NCBI GenBank assembly: GCA_024304995.1
Contig: JAMWZD010000001.1
Coordinates: 829,472 to 893,471 of the forward strand
Origin: Rickettsiales bacterium
Lineage (GTDB): Bacteria; Pseudomonadota; Alphaproteobacteria; Rickettsiales; UBA998
Reading direction: 5' to 3'
DNA: 64,000 nt
Part shown: piece after piece, positions 43,450-53,477 of the stretch
Numbering within the stretch: the first letter of the stretch is position 1
Layout of the letters: the number at the start of each line of letters is the position of its first letter
Notes under the pieces: model-generated
What the model was told of the DNA's origin: nothing
Database searches by the model: none
What the model saw: the letters and a program-made list of their open reading frames with translations, nothing else
Translations under genes and position numbers: made by a program

Positions 43450-43776
43450 ATGTGCATGAATATTGCAGGACGCATTGTAAAATATGCTTTTTTCGCCATT
43501 GTGGGCATGGTAGTGGGGCACGCCGTTGCGGCATTTCATGGTGGCTCCATTATGGGCATCGGCGAGAAAGAATTTTCAGATGCAAAGATGGCTCTGTATT
43601 TTTCACAAAAGGGCTATAGCACGCCAGATGCAGCATTAAATTCGCCAGAAGTGCGCCAGCTTGCCGCGCAGTATTTTGAGGTAAAAACCTATTTAAAGCT
43701 GAGCGGTGCAGCTGTGTTTATGCTGTTTGCCAGATTGCTGGAACAGCGCCATAAGGGCAAAAGCAAAGAAGAATAG
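43450..43776 (+). CDS. Small membrane protein, unknown
   Basis: 108 residues (or 106 from the second ATG at 43456). A hydrophobic segment at about 8-28 (IVKYAFFAIVGMVVGHAVAA) and a weaker one at about 82-95. Short soluble stretch between with FSDAKMALYFSQKGYSTPDA. Same strand as the PLD/EEP pair and 31 bases downstream, so possibly the same transcript. No family recognised. Confidence 0.55.
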   Translation: MCMNIAGRIVKYAFFAIVGMVVGHAVAAFHGGSIMGIGEKEFSDAKMALYFSQKGYSTPDAALNSPEVRQLAAQYFEVKTYLKLSGAAVFMLFARLLEQRHKGKSKEE

Positions 43777-43881
43777 GTAAAAGCGGATAATTACTTAAAT
43801 TCTTCTGCCATCTCCCCCTAGACAAACCCATATTATCTGCTACTCATAGAGTATAAACCAATAACTTAATGAGGGAAGAAT

Positions 43882-44910
43882 ATGGCAACAGTGAATGTTG
43901 GATTAAATGGTTTGGGGCGCATTGGGCGTTCTGTAATGCGTGCGTTGGAAGAGCAGGGCTATACGGATATTAATGTGGTGGCGGTCAATGACCTCTCACC
44001 GATTGATTCTTTGGTGCATTTGCTGAAATATGATTCTGTGCATGGGCGTTTTTCAAAAGATGTGAAAGCAGAAGGCGACAATATCCATTTTGGTGATCAG
44101 TCATTCAAGGTGTATTCTGAGCGCAACCCAGCAGACATTCCGTGGGGCAAACATAATGTGGACATCGTGCTGGAATGCACAGGCTTGTTCTTGAGCAAGG
44201 AAAAAGTGCAGGGGCATCTGGATGCTGGTGCGAAGAAAGTGATTCTGTCTGCTCCTGCAAAGGATGATACCAAAACAGTTGTATTCGGTGTGAACCATGA
44301 AACAATCGGCGCAGATGATAATGTTGTCTCTAACGGGTCTTGCACCACCAACTGTCTTGCACCGCTTGCACAGGTATTGAATGATGAGTTCGGCATTGAG
44401 TCTGGTTTCATGACGACGGTGCATTCATACACAAATGACCAGAATATCGTAGATGCAGGACATTCAGACATGCGCCGCGCCCGCGCTGCTGCGATGTCTA
44501 TGATTCCAACCTCGACTGGTGCGGCAAAAGCGCTGGGCAAAGTGTTGCCTGAGCTCAATGGCAAGCTGGATGGTTGCGCCATCCGCGTACCAACACCGAA
44601 CGTATCATTAGTAGATTTCACCTTTAATGCGAAAAAAGATGTAACAGTGGCGCAAATCGTCGAAGCATGTGAAAAAGCAGCAAATGGCGCGCTGAAAGGT
44701 GTGTTGGGTGTGACGTCTGAGCCGTTAGTGTCTATTGATTATACACATAACCCACATAGCTCTGTTGTTGATACAACGTCAGTTTACGTTACGGGCAACC
44801 GTCTGGTGCGCATTGCATCATGGTATGATAATGAGTGGGGCTTCTCGTGCCGTATGTTGGATGTCGCACGTTATTTAAGCAACTCAGCATCGCTTAAAGC
44901 GGCTGCGTAA
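43882..44910 (+). CDS. gap: Glyceraldehyde-3-phosphate dehydrogenase
   Basis: 342 residues. N-terminal GLNGLGRIGRSVMRAL is the NAD site; the catalytic cysteine is in SNGSCTTNCLAPLAQ near 155, with the histidine in MTTVHSYTNDQN. DMRRARAAAMSMIPTSTGAA and WYDNEWGFSCRM are further signatures. A GAGGGAAGA ribosome site and a strong terminator frame it as an independent highly expressed unit. Confidence 0.97.
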   Translation: MATVNVGLNGLGRIGRSVMRALEEQGYTDINVVAVNDLSPIDSLVHLLKYDSVHGRFSKDVKAEGDNIHFGDQSFKVYSERNPADIPWGKHNVDIVLECTGLFLSKEKVQGHLDAGAKKVILSAPAKDDTKTVVFGVNHETIGADDNVVSNGSCTTNCLAPLAQVLNDEFGIESGFMTTVHSYTNDQNIVDAGHSDMRRARAAAMSMIPTSTGAAKALGKVLPELNGKLDGCAIRVPTPNVSLVDFTFNAKKDVTVAQIVEACEKAANGALKGVLGVTSEPLVSIDYTHNPHSSVVDTTSVYVTGNRLVRIASWYDNEWGFSCRMLDVARYLSNSASLKAAA

Positions 44911-44932
44911 GTTTAAGTAGCTTTACAGATTG

Positions 44933-44963
44933 AAGGCGCGGTTTTATTATAGCCGCGCCTTTT
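44933..44963 (+). terminator. Rho-independent terminator after gap
   Basis: AAGGCGCGG and CCGCGCCTT form a 9-base stem with an 11-base loop and a T4 tail, between two convergent genes. Confidence 0.82.
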
Positions 44964-44970
44964 CTTTATA

Positions 44971-46293
44971 TTACCCGCGCATAATGCCCTGCATCGGCGC
45001 TACATCTGAGCTGTCAGGGAAAATCTGGTTGATTTCTGCGGTGCTGAGTTCGAAACTTTGCTGCACAATTGCTTTAAACACAGATGCCATGTTGGTGGTG
45101 GAACGCAGATACCGTCCGTCCACCATGTCACTGTCACGCAGTCCTGGCCAGTCACCAAGTACGCGCCCACCGCGGACTGCGCCGCCAAGCAAGTTCCAGC
45201 TTGTTCCTATGCCATGATCCGTGCCACTCGTGCCATTCACTGCGCAGGTGCGCCCAAACTCTCCACCAACGATGACCACGCAGTTGCTCCAGCCGCCTTT
45301 CATATTGGTGCGCAATGCTTCCACCACATCATTAAGGTTTTTCACTGTGTTTGTGTAACCCCAGTCCTTATCCACATGTTGCGCAGAGTGAGAATCCCAT
45401 CCGCCTAGGCTCATAACGGCAATATGCGGACCATCAGGGCGCGACATGAGGGACCCTATCACGCCTGCGCGCTGCACATCATTGCGCATTTGCTTAATAT
45501 CTTCTTTTACCTTTTCACCGCCATCAGTGGATGCGACATAGCCATCAAACGCTTTTCGCAAATTCAGCCCGTCCTGCAACAATGCTTCGCGGGACTGGTG
45601 TTCGGCAATAGTGCGCTGTTTCAGCACGTCGTTGACCAGATGGTCATAAAACGCATCAGACATGTTGCCCTGTCTCCCTGTTTCCAGCAACATAGGGCGG
45701 ACACGTCCTTTTACCATTAACGGGGAACTGGCATAAGGGGCTATAGTCAGAAAAGTGCTTTCCATTTCATTCAGATTGGCTTTTCTGGCAACAATCTGTG
45801 TCAGACGGTTCATCCAGCCACTGGCATTGGCAGCAGGGTTCAGAGTCCCGTTTGCCAGCATATTCTGTGCGTCAAAATGTGAGCGGTTGCTGTGCTGCAG
45901 AGAGGCTGCGTGAAAGCCAAGATATTCGCCATTATTATATGCCTGTTGAAAGAATGGCAGTTTGTTTGAAACACCGAACATATCATCCAGCTTGAGCGGA
46001 GAGGCATTGGCGATCTCACCTGGGCGACCGCGATATATGTTGCCGCGAAGCCCTTCAAGGTTGGGGTCGCCATATGGCACCATTAATTCCATACCGTCAG
46101 GTGCGCCCTGCAGATTGATGAAAACGATCTTTTTGGGTGAGGAAAGATAGCTCAGATTCACAGAAACGGCGCTGGCATCTGTCTGTTGCGCTAACACGGA
46201 TGCAGGCAGGATGGTGGAAAGTGCCGCACCGCCCAGACACAACGCAGACATGGACAAGAATGAACGGCGCGATAAGTCAATAGAATTAGTCAT
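44971..46293 (-). CDS. DUF1501 protein with a Tat signal
   Basis: 440 residues from the ATG at 46293. The signal has the twin-arginine motif LSRRSFLSMSALCLGGAAL, ending near 35 (SVLAQ). DUF1501 is related to the alkaline-phosphatase-like sulfatase fold; motifs here are FINLQGAPDGMELMVPYGDP, HFDAQNMLANG, LGGWDSHSAQHVD and GGEFGRTCAVNGTSGTDHGI. Exported folded into the periplasm. The ATG overlaps the stop of the DUF1800 gene (TAATG), the standard pairing of these two families. Activity unknown. Confidence 0.88.
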   Translation of the reverse strand: MTNSIDLSRRSFLSMSALCLGGAALSTILPASVLAQQTDASAVSVNLSYLSSPKKIVFINLQGAPDGMELMVPYGDPNLEGLRGNIYRGRPGEIANASPLKLDDMFGVSNKLPFFQQAYNNGEYLGFHAASLQHSNRSHFDAQNMLANGTLNPAANASGWMNRLTQIVARKANLNEMESTFLTIAPYASSPLMVKGRVRPMLLETGRQGNMSDAFYDHLVNDVLKQRTIAEHQSREALLQDGLNLRKAFDGYVASTDGGEKVKEDIKQMRNDVQRAGVIGSLMSRPDGPHIAVMSLGGWDSHSAQHVDKDWGYTNTVKNLNDVVEALRTNMKGGWSNCVVIVGGEFGRTCAVNGTSGTDHGIGTSWNLLGGAVRGGRVLGDWPGLRDSDMVDGRYLRSTTNMASVFKAIVQQSFELSTAEINQIFPDSSDVAPMQGIMRG

Positions 46294-49200
46294 TAGCGGT
46301 TCCTCATAATTTGTAATGCACACAAAGCAGCGCGTTTTTCACGGTCACGCATACCATCATTTGCCATCATGGTGAGATAGGGTGCGCCAGCCTGCGAGCC
46401 AAAATTTTGTGTCACTATGGTTTCAGGCGCAACGTCTTTGTCAATATCGTTGCTGATGAAATATGGACACCATTCAATGGTGCGAATAACCTGTTGCGGC
46501 GTTTTCCAATATCCCGCATCATCTGGCCAGCCGTCGGGCGTTGTCCAGTCCCATAGTGAGTATTCGCTCATGCGGTTCATGGCATTCATCAGTTTTTGTC
46601 CCGTTTCACGGTTGTTCAGACCGCCTTTCACACCAGCATTATGCAGGCGATAGGTTCCCATCATGATGTCATATGGCATAGGATATTTTGAAAACACCCC
46701 GTTAAAACTTTCTGGCAGATTGACCAGTGCTTCATACATAGCTGTTAAATTGCCGTTTGACTGCAGATATGCGTTTGCCAGACTATTGACCATCGCATCT
46801 GTTGGCGTATCGGTGATGTAATGCTGCACGATTTTGGTGGCCAGGAAGCGCGCGGTGGAGGGTTGTGATGCAATGTGACGCAACACTGCTTCGCCCTGCT
46901 GACGCAAATAGTTTTCGTCATTGCTGTCCTGCGTGAAGAAGGTGCGCCCCAGAACAGTTTTTACACCTGGTTCATGACCTTCAACATTGATATAGAATCC
47001 ACCTCTATCTGCACTCCACGTCCATCCGCTAATCACTTTTGCCAGCTCTTCAACATCACGCTGCACATATCCTCCATCCACGCCGAGTGTGTGGAGTTCT
47101 AAAATCTCACGTGCAAGATTTTCGTTGATGCCACGATTTTTGTTACGTTTGCCAATCACTGAATTTTCACCAATCGAACGATCATTATCCAGATAAATAA
47201 TCATGGAAGGATGTTTGGCAACTGCCACCAGCATGTCTGCAAAATTGCCATACATATTGGCTCGAATCGCTTCACGCTCTGCTGCGCCTATTAACATGCG
47301 CACACGGTCATTTTTTGAACGTGACATGCTGAAATGGTTGGACCAGAAATGCGCCATACGCTCTGCAAACTGGTTTTGCGCCGTAGCATTTGCCTGAACT
47401 CGATGAGCCACTTCCTGCCGCATGACATCGTTAGAATATTTTATATGACGCGGTGTTTCGCCTTCCACGCGAGGAAAACCTCTTAGTCGTTCATATTCAG
47501 CAATATAAGCGCGTGTGTTGGGCAATCCGCGCAAGGTGGATGGCAATGCTGCGCCGCTTGTGGCCTGCGCCATAATGGCTGCTTTTAAGGCAGGGATGTC
47601 TGTCTGTGCGCAATATTCCTGATATAAAGAAGGGGTAACACCAAAACCAAACTTGCTTAGCAAACGGGTGCAATAATTCACCATGTCTGCATCTAACATA
47701 TCGTCTAAAACAGGTATCGGAGTAATATCTACATTATTGCGTGGTGGTGTGGCTGGTGCAGTAACAGGGGAGGGGGTAGTAGGGGTTGCAGTTGCGGGAG
47801 TGCCAGTTGTGGCAGGCTTGGAATTGCCGCTGGAAGCCCCAGCGCCTGAAGGAGTTGCGCCGTTATTAGTGGTTTTGGGAGCATTAGAGCCGGTTGGCAC
47901 AGTTGCGGGTCTGCTAGTATTGCCAGAATTGCTGCGCTCTGGTTGAGAAGCAGGCGCAGAAGTGCGCTTTCCGCCCGTCATATTATCCATGCCTGGAGGA
48001 GTGGATGTGCTGACAGGTGCGGTCAATGGTGTGGAAGGGTTCATCTTCCCTGTAGTGGATTCCGCTTCAGTCACTGCAGGGGGCTCTGCGGCAATACCAA
48101 ATATTGCCTGTAATATGGCTTCAACAATGTTGCGAACAAGATTTACGATCATCATTCGCATATCTTCCATAAAGCTGTTTGCGGGCTGCATTTCTGGTTC
48201 TGTCTGTGCGGGCATAGGCGCTGGCACATTTTGGGCAGGCTGGACGGGCGACATTTCATCCATATCAGCCATTTCAGGTGTTGCTTCCTCTTCATTTTGC
48301 ATGGGTTGCATGACAGGGGCTTTTTCTTCCGTGGCTGGAGCGACATAATCCTCCTGCAGTTTCAGGCTCATAAATTCGCGTGCGCCAGCTTCCAGTTCGC
48401 GGCACATATTATCATCAGACATGATATTACGGGTTTGTGTGACAGATGCAGTTGGGTTGCGCAGTTCGATAGAGCCTGATCTGTTGCCATTAGCAGTTGC
48501 TTGCGATGGTATGCTGACTGCATCATCCCAGCAATTATTGTCAAAACGGACATTGTTCAGCAGTGCGTTGCTATTAACGTAAGGTGCGTTTGTGTTCTTA
48601 AGCAGATTCTGCGTAAACCGAATATCATGTGTTCCTGTTTTGAGTGGAGCAATATGTAGCAATGGCGCACCAGAATTCCAGAGCGTGTTGCTTGCAACGG
48701 AAGAAAGTGTTTTGTCATTAAATATTATTGCGCCGCGCATATTATAAATTACATTATTGATGATATATACATTAGATAAACTATGCGGGGTTGCTGCGTT
48801 TTTTTCACCAACGACAATACCGTAACTTTCTGCATTATCGCTGAAAATTTCGTTATCGGTCAGTTCTGCATCATTCGTGGCGTGCAGCAGAATATTAGCA
48901 TATTGATTGTTGGATATTTTATTGCCTTCAATGGAAACATCATTAGAATTCTTAACGAACAATCCTTTTGTATCATTATCAGAGATCATATTATTAGATG
49001 CACTGACATTTTCTGCATCTGCAATCATCATGGCGGCAGCGGCAGACGTTTTTATCTGCGAAATATTATTGCCGAATAACTCAATATTGCGTGACGGTCT
49101 GCTGCCTGTTCCTACTTTAATGGCTGCCAGTGTACTTGCTGTGATAGTGTTGCTGGAAATGGTCACATGTTCAGAATCCCGAACCAGAATCCCGCCACCA

Positions 49201-49592
49201 GAGGAATTCTGAAGCGTAAGTTCACGCAGATGCAGATGCGAACCTTCGATAATAATGGCAAACGGTGTTTTGCCTTGTGTAACCTGCATGTCCGATGCAT
49301 CAATAATCACATTTGCCTGATTATAGGGGCGAATCATAATCGGGCGGCGCTGTTGCCCGTTCGTTTTAATGACCACAGGTTTGGTCAGGGCATAGGTTCC
49401 TTCCAGCAGCAATATTTCATCACCTGCCACCGCTTTGTTTATGGCGGTAGCAAGCTGCTGCAAGGGAGCATCTATCGAGCCGTTATTTGCATCATTTCCA
49501 TTCGGACTTAGAAAAATATCTGCCGCAGAAAGTGGCTGGCAGACCACTATGGAAAATAAAGATAAATAAAAGGCGCGAAGTATAATGCTCAT
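46293..49592 (-). CDS. Beta-helix and DUF1800 fusion protein
   Basis: 1099 residues. Signal peptide 1-23 (ending PLSAA). About 25-400 is a right-handed parallel beta-helix: DIFLSPNGNDANNGSIDAPL start, then repeats such as VTISSNTI, ELFGNNIS, VSIEGNKI and ELTDNEIF, as in pectate-lyase/NosD-like proteins. An amphipathic helix lies at about 475-505 and a Pro/Ser/Thr/Gly linker at about 510-625. DUF1800 covers about 635-1099, with FAERMAHFWSNHFSMS and NENLAREILELHTLG. DUF1800 proteins normally lack the N-terminal half. First gene of the pair with DUF1501. Confidence 0.88.
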   Translation of the reverse strand: MSIILRAFYLSLFSIVVCQPLSAADIFLSPNGNDANNGSIDAPLQQLATAINKAVAGDEILLLEGTYALTKPVVIKTNGQQRRPIMIRPYNQANVIIDASDMQVTQGKTPFAIIIEGSHLHLRELTLQNSSGGGILVRDSEHVTISSNTITASTLAAIKVGTGSRPSRNIELFGNNISQIKTSAAAAMMIADAENVSASNNMISDNDTKGLFVKNSNDVSIEGNKISNNQYANILLHATNDAELTDNEIFSDNAESYGIVVGEKNAATPHSLSNVYIINNVIYNMRGAIIFNDKTLSSVASNTLWNSGAPLLHIAPLKTGTHDIRFTQNLLKNTNAPYVNSNALLNNVRFDNNCWDDAVSIPSQATANGNRSGSIELRNPTASVTQTRNIMSDDNMCRELEAGAREFMSLKLQEDYVAPATEEKAPVMQPMQNEEEATPEMADMDEMSPVQPAQNVPAPMPAQTEPEMQPANSFMEDMRMMIVNLVRNIVEAILQAIFGIAAEPPAVTEAESTTGKMNPSTPLTAPVSTSTPPGMDNMTGGKRTSAPASQPERSNSGNTSRPATVPTGSNAPKTTNNGATPSGAGASSGNSKPATTGTPATATPTTPSPVTAPATPPRNNVDITPIPVLDDMLDADMVNYCTRLLSKFGFGVTPSLYQEYCAQTDIPALKAAIMAQATSGAALPSTLRGLPNTRAYIAEYERLRGFPRVEGETPRHIKYSNDVMRQEVAHRVQANATAQNQFAERMAHFWSNHFSMSRSKNDRVRMLIGAAEREAIRANMYGNFADMLVAVAKHPSMIIYLDNDRSIGENSVIGKRNKNRGINENLAREILELHTLGVDGGYVQRDVEELAKVISGWTWSADRGGFYINVEGHEPGVKTVLGRTFFTQDSNDENYLRQQGEAVLRHIASQPSTARFLATKIVQHYITDTPTDAMVNSLANAYLQSNGNLTAMYEALVNLPESFNGVFSKYPMPYDIMMGTYRLHNAGVKGGLNNRETGQKLMNAMNRMSEYSLWDWTTPDGWPDDAGYWKTPQQVIRTIEWCPYFISNDIDKDVAPETIVTQNFGSQAGAPYLTMMANDGMRDREKRAALCALQIMRNR

Positions 49593-49764
49593 AACTTGAA
49601 TAATGCTTATTTTGATTTGCGAATATTATTAAATTACTATAAATATTAACTTAAGTAAATCAATTTTACCTATAATTAATGATATTCTTAAAAACAATAA
49701 ATTAGCATTTTGTGGATTAGCGCGTTATGGATAGGGTTGAACGACAATAACAATAAAGCGGATT

Positions 49765-50562
49765 ATGACTGAAATAACGCCAAGACTTTCCTCTTCAAAA
49801 CCTAACTGGCTAGGGGTGCTGACCGTTTATAAGCGTGAAACATGGCGCTTTCTTAAAGTGTGGAATCAGACGGTGATTTCGCCTGTCATTACGACACTGC
49901 TTTATCTGGCAATATTTACGCTGGCATTTGGCACAGCGCGTAGGGAAATTGGCGGGATGCCGTTTGAGGTGTTCCTTGCGCCAGGTCTGGTGATGATGCA
50001 GGTGTTGTCCAATGCATTTGCAAATAGCTCATCTTCGTTGATCCTCGCGAAAATTCAGGGAGTGATCATTGATTATCTGATGCCGCCTCTCAAAGGATGG
50101 GAGATCACGCTGGGCATTGTTGGTGGCGGAATCACGCGCGGCGTGTTGGTGGGCATTGCGGTGATGATTGCGATGGCAATTTTTGTCCCCTACACTATGC
50201 ATAACCCGCTGCTTGGCATATTTTACGTGGTGAGCGCCAGCATTATGATGGCATTGCTTGGCATGTTAGGCGGAGTCTATGCGCAAGGGTTTGACCAGCT
50301 TTCCGCCTTTACGAATTATATTGTTACGCCGCTTTCCTTCCTTTCAGGCACATTCTATTCAATCAAAGCGTTGCCCGAGTTTTTCCAGATGATCAGCTAC
50401 GCTAATCCATTTTTCTATATGATTGATGGCTTTCGTTATGCAATGACAGGATATAGTGATGGCAATGTTGAAACAGGCATCATGGTGCTGACAGGGCTGA
50501 ATATTGCATTATGGCTGTTAGTGCAGCATCTCTTTTCCAAAGGGTGGAGAATGAAGAATTAG
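49765..50562 (+). CDS. ABC-2 type permease without an adjacent ATPase
   Basis: 265 residues with six hydrophobic helices. The family loop FGTARREIGGMPFEVFLAPGL and the C-terminal GTFYSIKALPEFFQMISYAN with GFRYAMTGYSDGN identify an export permease of the YadH/NodJ type. These pair with an ATPase normally encoded just upstream; here the upstream gene is divergent and none follows. The ATPase must be elsewhere, or shared. Substrate unknown. Confidence 0.88.
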   Translation: MTEITPRLSSSKPNWLGVLTVYKRETWRFLKVWNQTVISPVITTLLYLAIFTLAFGTARREIGGMPFEVFLAPGLVMMQVLSNAFANSSSSLILAKIQGVIIDYLMPPLKGWEITLGIVGGGITRGVLVGIAVMIAMAIFVPYTMHNPLLGIFYVVSASIMMALLGMLGGVYAQGFDQLSAFTNYIVTPLSFLSGTFYSIKALPEFFQMISYANPFFYMIDGFRYAMTGYSDGNVETGIMVLTGLNIALWLLVQHLFSKGWRMKN

Positions 50563-50646
50563 TGCATTGAAATTTGCATTTGTGTGCAAAACTGCAATTA
50601 CTCTGGAACGGAGAACATTCATTTCCTAAATTTGATAGTCTGCAGA

Positions 50647-51735
50647 TCAAACACTGCGCTCACCAAGCGCTGCTGCTGCCTTCTCTGCTTCGTAAGCCGC
50701 TGCGAAGCTTTGTGCATTGCCTGCGCGACTGCCGACGCGCTGCGCCCAGCTGCCAATATTGCCACCTGTGCTGACGATGTTATTTGCGGGGATATTCTCT
50801 GCAATATTTTCCGTGGCATCCATCACATCAGGAGCATATTGCATGGAGGCATTGGAAGAAATGGCTGCTGCAGTGACAGGCACTAAAGTTTCTGCCAGTG
50901 TCTGGTCTTTGTTATGTGAAAAATCACTGCGCGCCAGCACGCGCAATTCAGGGTGTTTGTTTTTCAGTTCGGCGCGTTCATATTGCTGTTCCATGCGTTT
51001 GTAGCCTGCTTCCGCGCCGCGTATGCCGCCATAAGCCGCGCCAACACTATAGACTGCAGTGGCGAGTGCAGGCGTGGTGATTAAGCCGATACGCGCTGCA
51101 TTGACTGCCTCAAATGCCATGCCAATGCCACCCCCGCCAGATGCCATCACCGTAGAGGCTTCAGCAATTGCGCCACCAATGGCAGGCAGCCCCGCACCCA
51201 CGCCAAGTGCTGCTGCACCTGTCATCAATAAGGCTGTGCCTACAAGCGCGAGCAGTCCCATAAACATAGCAGACTTCACCATATCGCGGTTGATGAATTG
51301 TGGCTTTTTAATGTCCACACCATTTTCAAGTTCGTTCTTGTTTCGGAAATAATCCGAGGTTGCTCCAACCACACCCCCAATCGCCACCAAAGCGATGCTG
51401 GGTATACCTATGCCAGCCAGACCAAGCCCTGCCATGGCGAGCAAGCCGCCAGCGCTCATGCCGATGGAGTAATCCCGCTCCAGTGCTTTTTTCCACCACG
51501 GAGAATCCTTACCTTCCTGTTCTTCCATAGTGATGCGGTAATATTCTTCGCCATTTTTATCATGCATCAGCGTGGACGAGGTATATTCCACGTCTGTTTT
51601 TTCACGGTAGGTTTTTCGTCCTTTGGGGTTGGTGATGCCCTCAGCGGTGGCGCGCAACACGGCTCCACCAAACTTCACGGGATGTTTGGTGGCGAAAGAT
51701 AACACTTTGCTGGCTTTAGATTGCTGTTCAGCCAT
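50647..51735 (-). CDS. Large glycine/alanine-rich membrane-associated protein, unknown
   Basis: 362 residues. Basic soluble N-terminus (about 1-90), then Gly/Ala-rich hydrophobic stretches at about 92-128, 155-200 and 215-240 (LLAMAGLGLAGIGIPSIALV, LVGTALLMTGAAALGVGAGL), then a soluble C-terminal 120 residues. Glycine-rich helices like these occur in pore-forming or secreted effector proteins, but no family is recognised. Single gene between a permease and gltA, no ribosome site of note. Confidence 0.65.
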   Translation of the reverse strand: MAEQQSKASKVLSFATKHPVKFGGAVLRATAEGITNPKGRKTYREKTDVEYTSSTLMHDKNGEEYYRITMEEQEGKDSPWWKKALERDYSIGMSAGGLLAMAGLGLAGIGIPSIALVAIGGVVGATSDYFRNKNELENGVDIKKPQFINRDMVKSAMFMGLLALVGTALLMTGAAALGVGAGLPAIGGAIAEASTVMASGGGGIGMAFEAVNAARIGLITTPALATAVYSVGAAYGGIRGAEAGYKRMEQQYERAELKNKHPELRVLARSDFSHNKDQTLAETLVPVTAAAISSNASMQYAPDVMDATENIAENIPANNIVSTGGNIGSWAQRVGSRAGNAQSFAAAYEAEKAAAALGERSV

Positions 51736-52081
51736 CTGTGCCTCGAATGTGGTGTGTTTGTTTCATAATCTATTAATAGTTACTTTAATAATACCATAAA
51801 ATACGCGCTGATGTGTTACTCTTTCGTGACATTTTAGGAATTGAGACGGGCATATCATTAACATAATATGTTATGCTGGGGCGAAGCCGAAGCATTCAGA
51901 ACCTCTTGCGCTAGCGGTGAGATGGATTCTTCACTTCGTTAAGAATGACGATAAGGCGGCGACTACCCTCCAAAATAAAAAACGCATGATATTTTTGTCA
52001 GCATCTTAAAAAACAATTTACTCATTGATGGTAATACTGTTACGCTGCATTGCACAAAAAATATGAATTACAGGAGATATT
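51736..52081. other. Gene-free stretch upstream of gltA
   Basis: 346 bases. It includes palindromic repeat copy D (51876-51950) and the gltA leader, which ends in a good AGGAG ribosome site. No reading frame of protein-like character. A weak TTGATG element lies near 52024, but no convincing -10 follows it. Confidence 0.6.
51876..51950. repeat. Dispersed palindromic repeat, copy D
   Basis: The right arm GGATTCTTCACTTCGTTAAG runs to AATGACG and matches copy B closely; the left arm (GCGAAGCCGAAGCATTCAGA) is worn. Centre CTTGCGCTAGCGG resembles copies A and C. Confidence 0.7.
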
Positions 52082-53374
52082 ATGTCAGACACAGCAACAT
52101 TGCAGATTGACGGTAAGACGTATGAGTTACCTATCCATCATGCCACTCAAGGGCCTTCGACCATTGATGTAAGCAAATTATATAAGGACACAGGCTATTT
52201 TACCTATGATCCTGGTTTTCTATCCACCGCATCATGTGATTCGGACATCACGTTTATTGATGGTGAAAAAGGCATTCTGCGCTATCGCGGCTACGATATA
52301 GACGCGCTGGCGGATAATTGTTCTTTTCTGGATGTAGCATATTTGCTGTTGAACGGGGAACTGCCAGACGATACTCAACAGGCGAAATTCCGCAAGAATA
52401 TCACATATCATACGATGGTGCATGAACAGTTGCAGTTTCTGTTCCGCGGCTTTCCGCGTTCTGCGCACCCTATGTCGCTTATGGTGGGCAGCATTGGTGC
52501 GCTGTCAGCATTTTACCATGATTCGCTTGATATTCAGGACAACGCGCAACGTGAACTGGCAATTTACCGCATGATTGCCAAAGTGCCAACATTAGGCGCG
52601 ATGGCATATAAATATGCGATTGGTCAGCCATTTATGTATCCTAAGAATGAGTTGAGCATGGCGGGCAACTTCCTGTACATGATGTTCTCGAACCCATGTG
52701 AAGAATATAAAGTAAACCCGATCATTGAAAAAGCGATCGACAAATTGTTTATTCTTCATGCAGATCATGAGCAGAATGCATCCACCTCTACAGTGCGTCT
52801 GGCAGGCTCATCTGGCGCAAATCCGTTTGCGTGTCTTTCTGCTGGTGTGGCATCCCTTTGGGGGCCTGCACATGGCGGCGCGAATGAAGCTGTGCTGAAC
52901 ATGCTTAAGGAAATCGGCAATAAAGACCGTATTCCAGAATTTATCAAACGTGCGAAAGACAAGGATGATCCGTTCCGTCTGATGGGCTTTGGTCACCGCG
53001 TCTATAAAAACTTTGACCCACGCGCATCTGTCCTGCGTGACACGTGCAAGGAAGTGCTGGAAGACCTTGGCATTAAAAATGAGCCATTGCTGGATATTGC
53101 TATGGAACTGGAAAAAATTGCACTGGAAGATGATTATTTCGTGCAGCGTAAACTATATCCGAATGTGGATTTCTACTCAGGAATCATTTATCGCGCCTTG
53201 GGCATTCCAACCAATATGTTCACGGTGATGTTTGCAATTGCCCGTACTGTAGGCTGGGTGGCGCAGTGGAAGGAGATGATTGAAGATCCGAACCAGCGCA
53301 TTGGCCGTCCGCGTCAGCTTTATAAAGGGCAGGTAGGACGCGACCTTACGCCAAAATTCAGAAAAAGCGCGTAA
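52082..53374 (+). CDS. gltA: Citrate synthase (type II)
   Basis: Condenses acetyl-CoA and oxaloacetate, entry step of the TCA cycle. 430 residues. N-terminal beta domain as in hexameric bacterial forms. [20 protein letters not shown] (catalytic His near 224), [15 protein letters not shown] (His near 264) and [15 protein letters not shown] are the active-site signatures, with the catalytic Asp in [11 protein letters not shown] strong ribosome site and terminator mark it as a single-gene unit. Confidence 0.97.
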   Translation: MSDTATLQIDGKTYELPIHHATQGPSTIDVSKLYKDTGYFTYDPGFLSTASCDSDITFIDGEKGILRYRGYDIDALADNCSFLDVAYLLLNGELPDDTQQAKFRKNITYHTMVHEQLQFLFRGFPRSAHPMSLMVGSIGALSAFYHDSLDIQDNAQRELAIYRMIAKVPTLGAMAYKYAIGQPFMYPKNELSMAGNFLYMMFSNPCEEYKVNPIIEKAIDKLFILHADHEQNASTSTVRLAGSSGANPFACLSAGVASLWGPAHGGANEAVLNMLKEIGNKDRIPEFIKRAKDKDDPFRLMGFGHRVYKNFDPRASVLRDTCKEVLEDLGIKNEPLLDIAMELEKIALEDDYFVQRKLYPNVDFYSGIIYRALGIPTNMFTVMFAIARTVGWVAQWKEMIEDPNQRIGRPRQLYKGQVGRDLTPKFRKSA

Positions 53375-53394
53375 ACAGGCTAATCTCATGTGAC

Positions 53395-53429
53395 AACCCG
53401 TCAGAATCTTTGCGTTCTGGCGGGTTTTT
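53395..53429 (+). terminator. Rho-independent terminator after gltA
   Basis: AACCCGTCAGAA and TTCTGGCGGGTT pair with one wobble around an 8-base loop, followed by T residues. Confidence 0.88.
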
Positions 53430-53477
53430 CGTGTAATGTCATAAAAGCGACATATTCACAGTCCATAATGGGAGCAT

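Noticed and set aside
43777-43881. Possible tRNA or riboswitch before gap
   Set aside because: No cloverleaf or conserved aptamer can be drawn; the stretch is just a leader with a ribosome site.
47683-48348. Two plus-strand Gly/Val/Ala-rich frames opposite the beta-helix/DUF1800 gene
   Set aside because: Their low-complexity composition simply mirrors the Pro/Thr/Ser linker on the coding strand.
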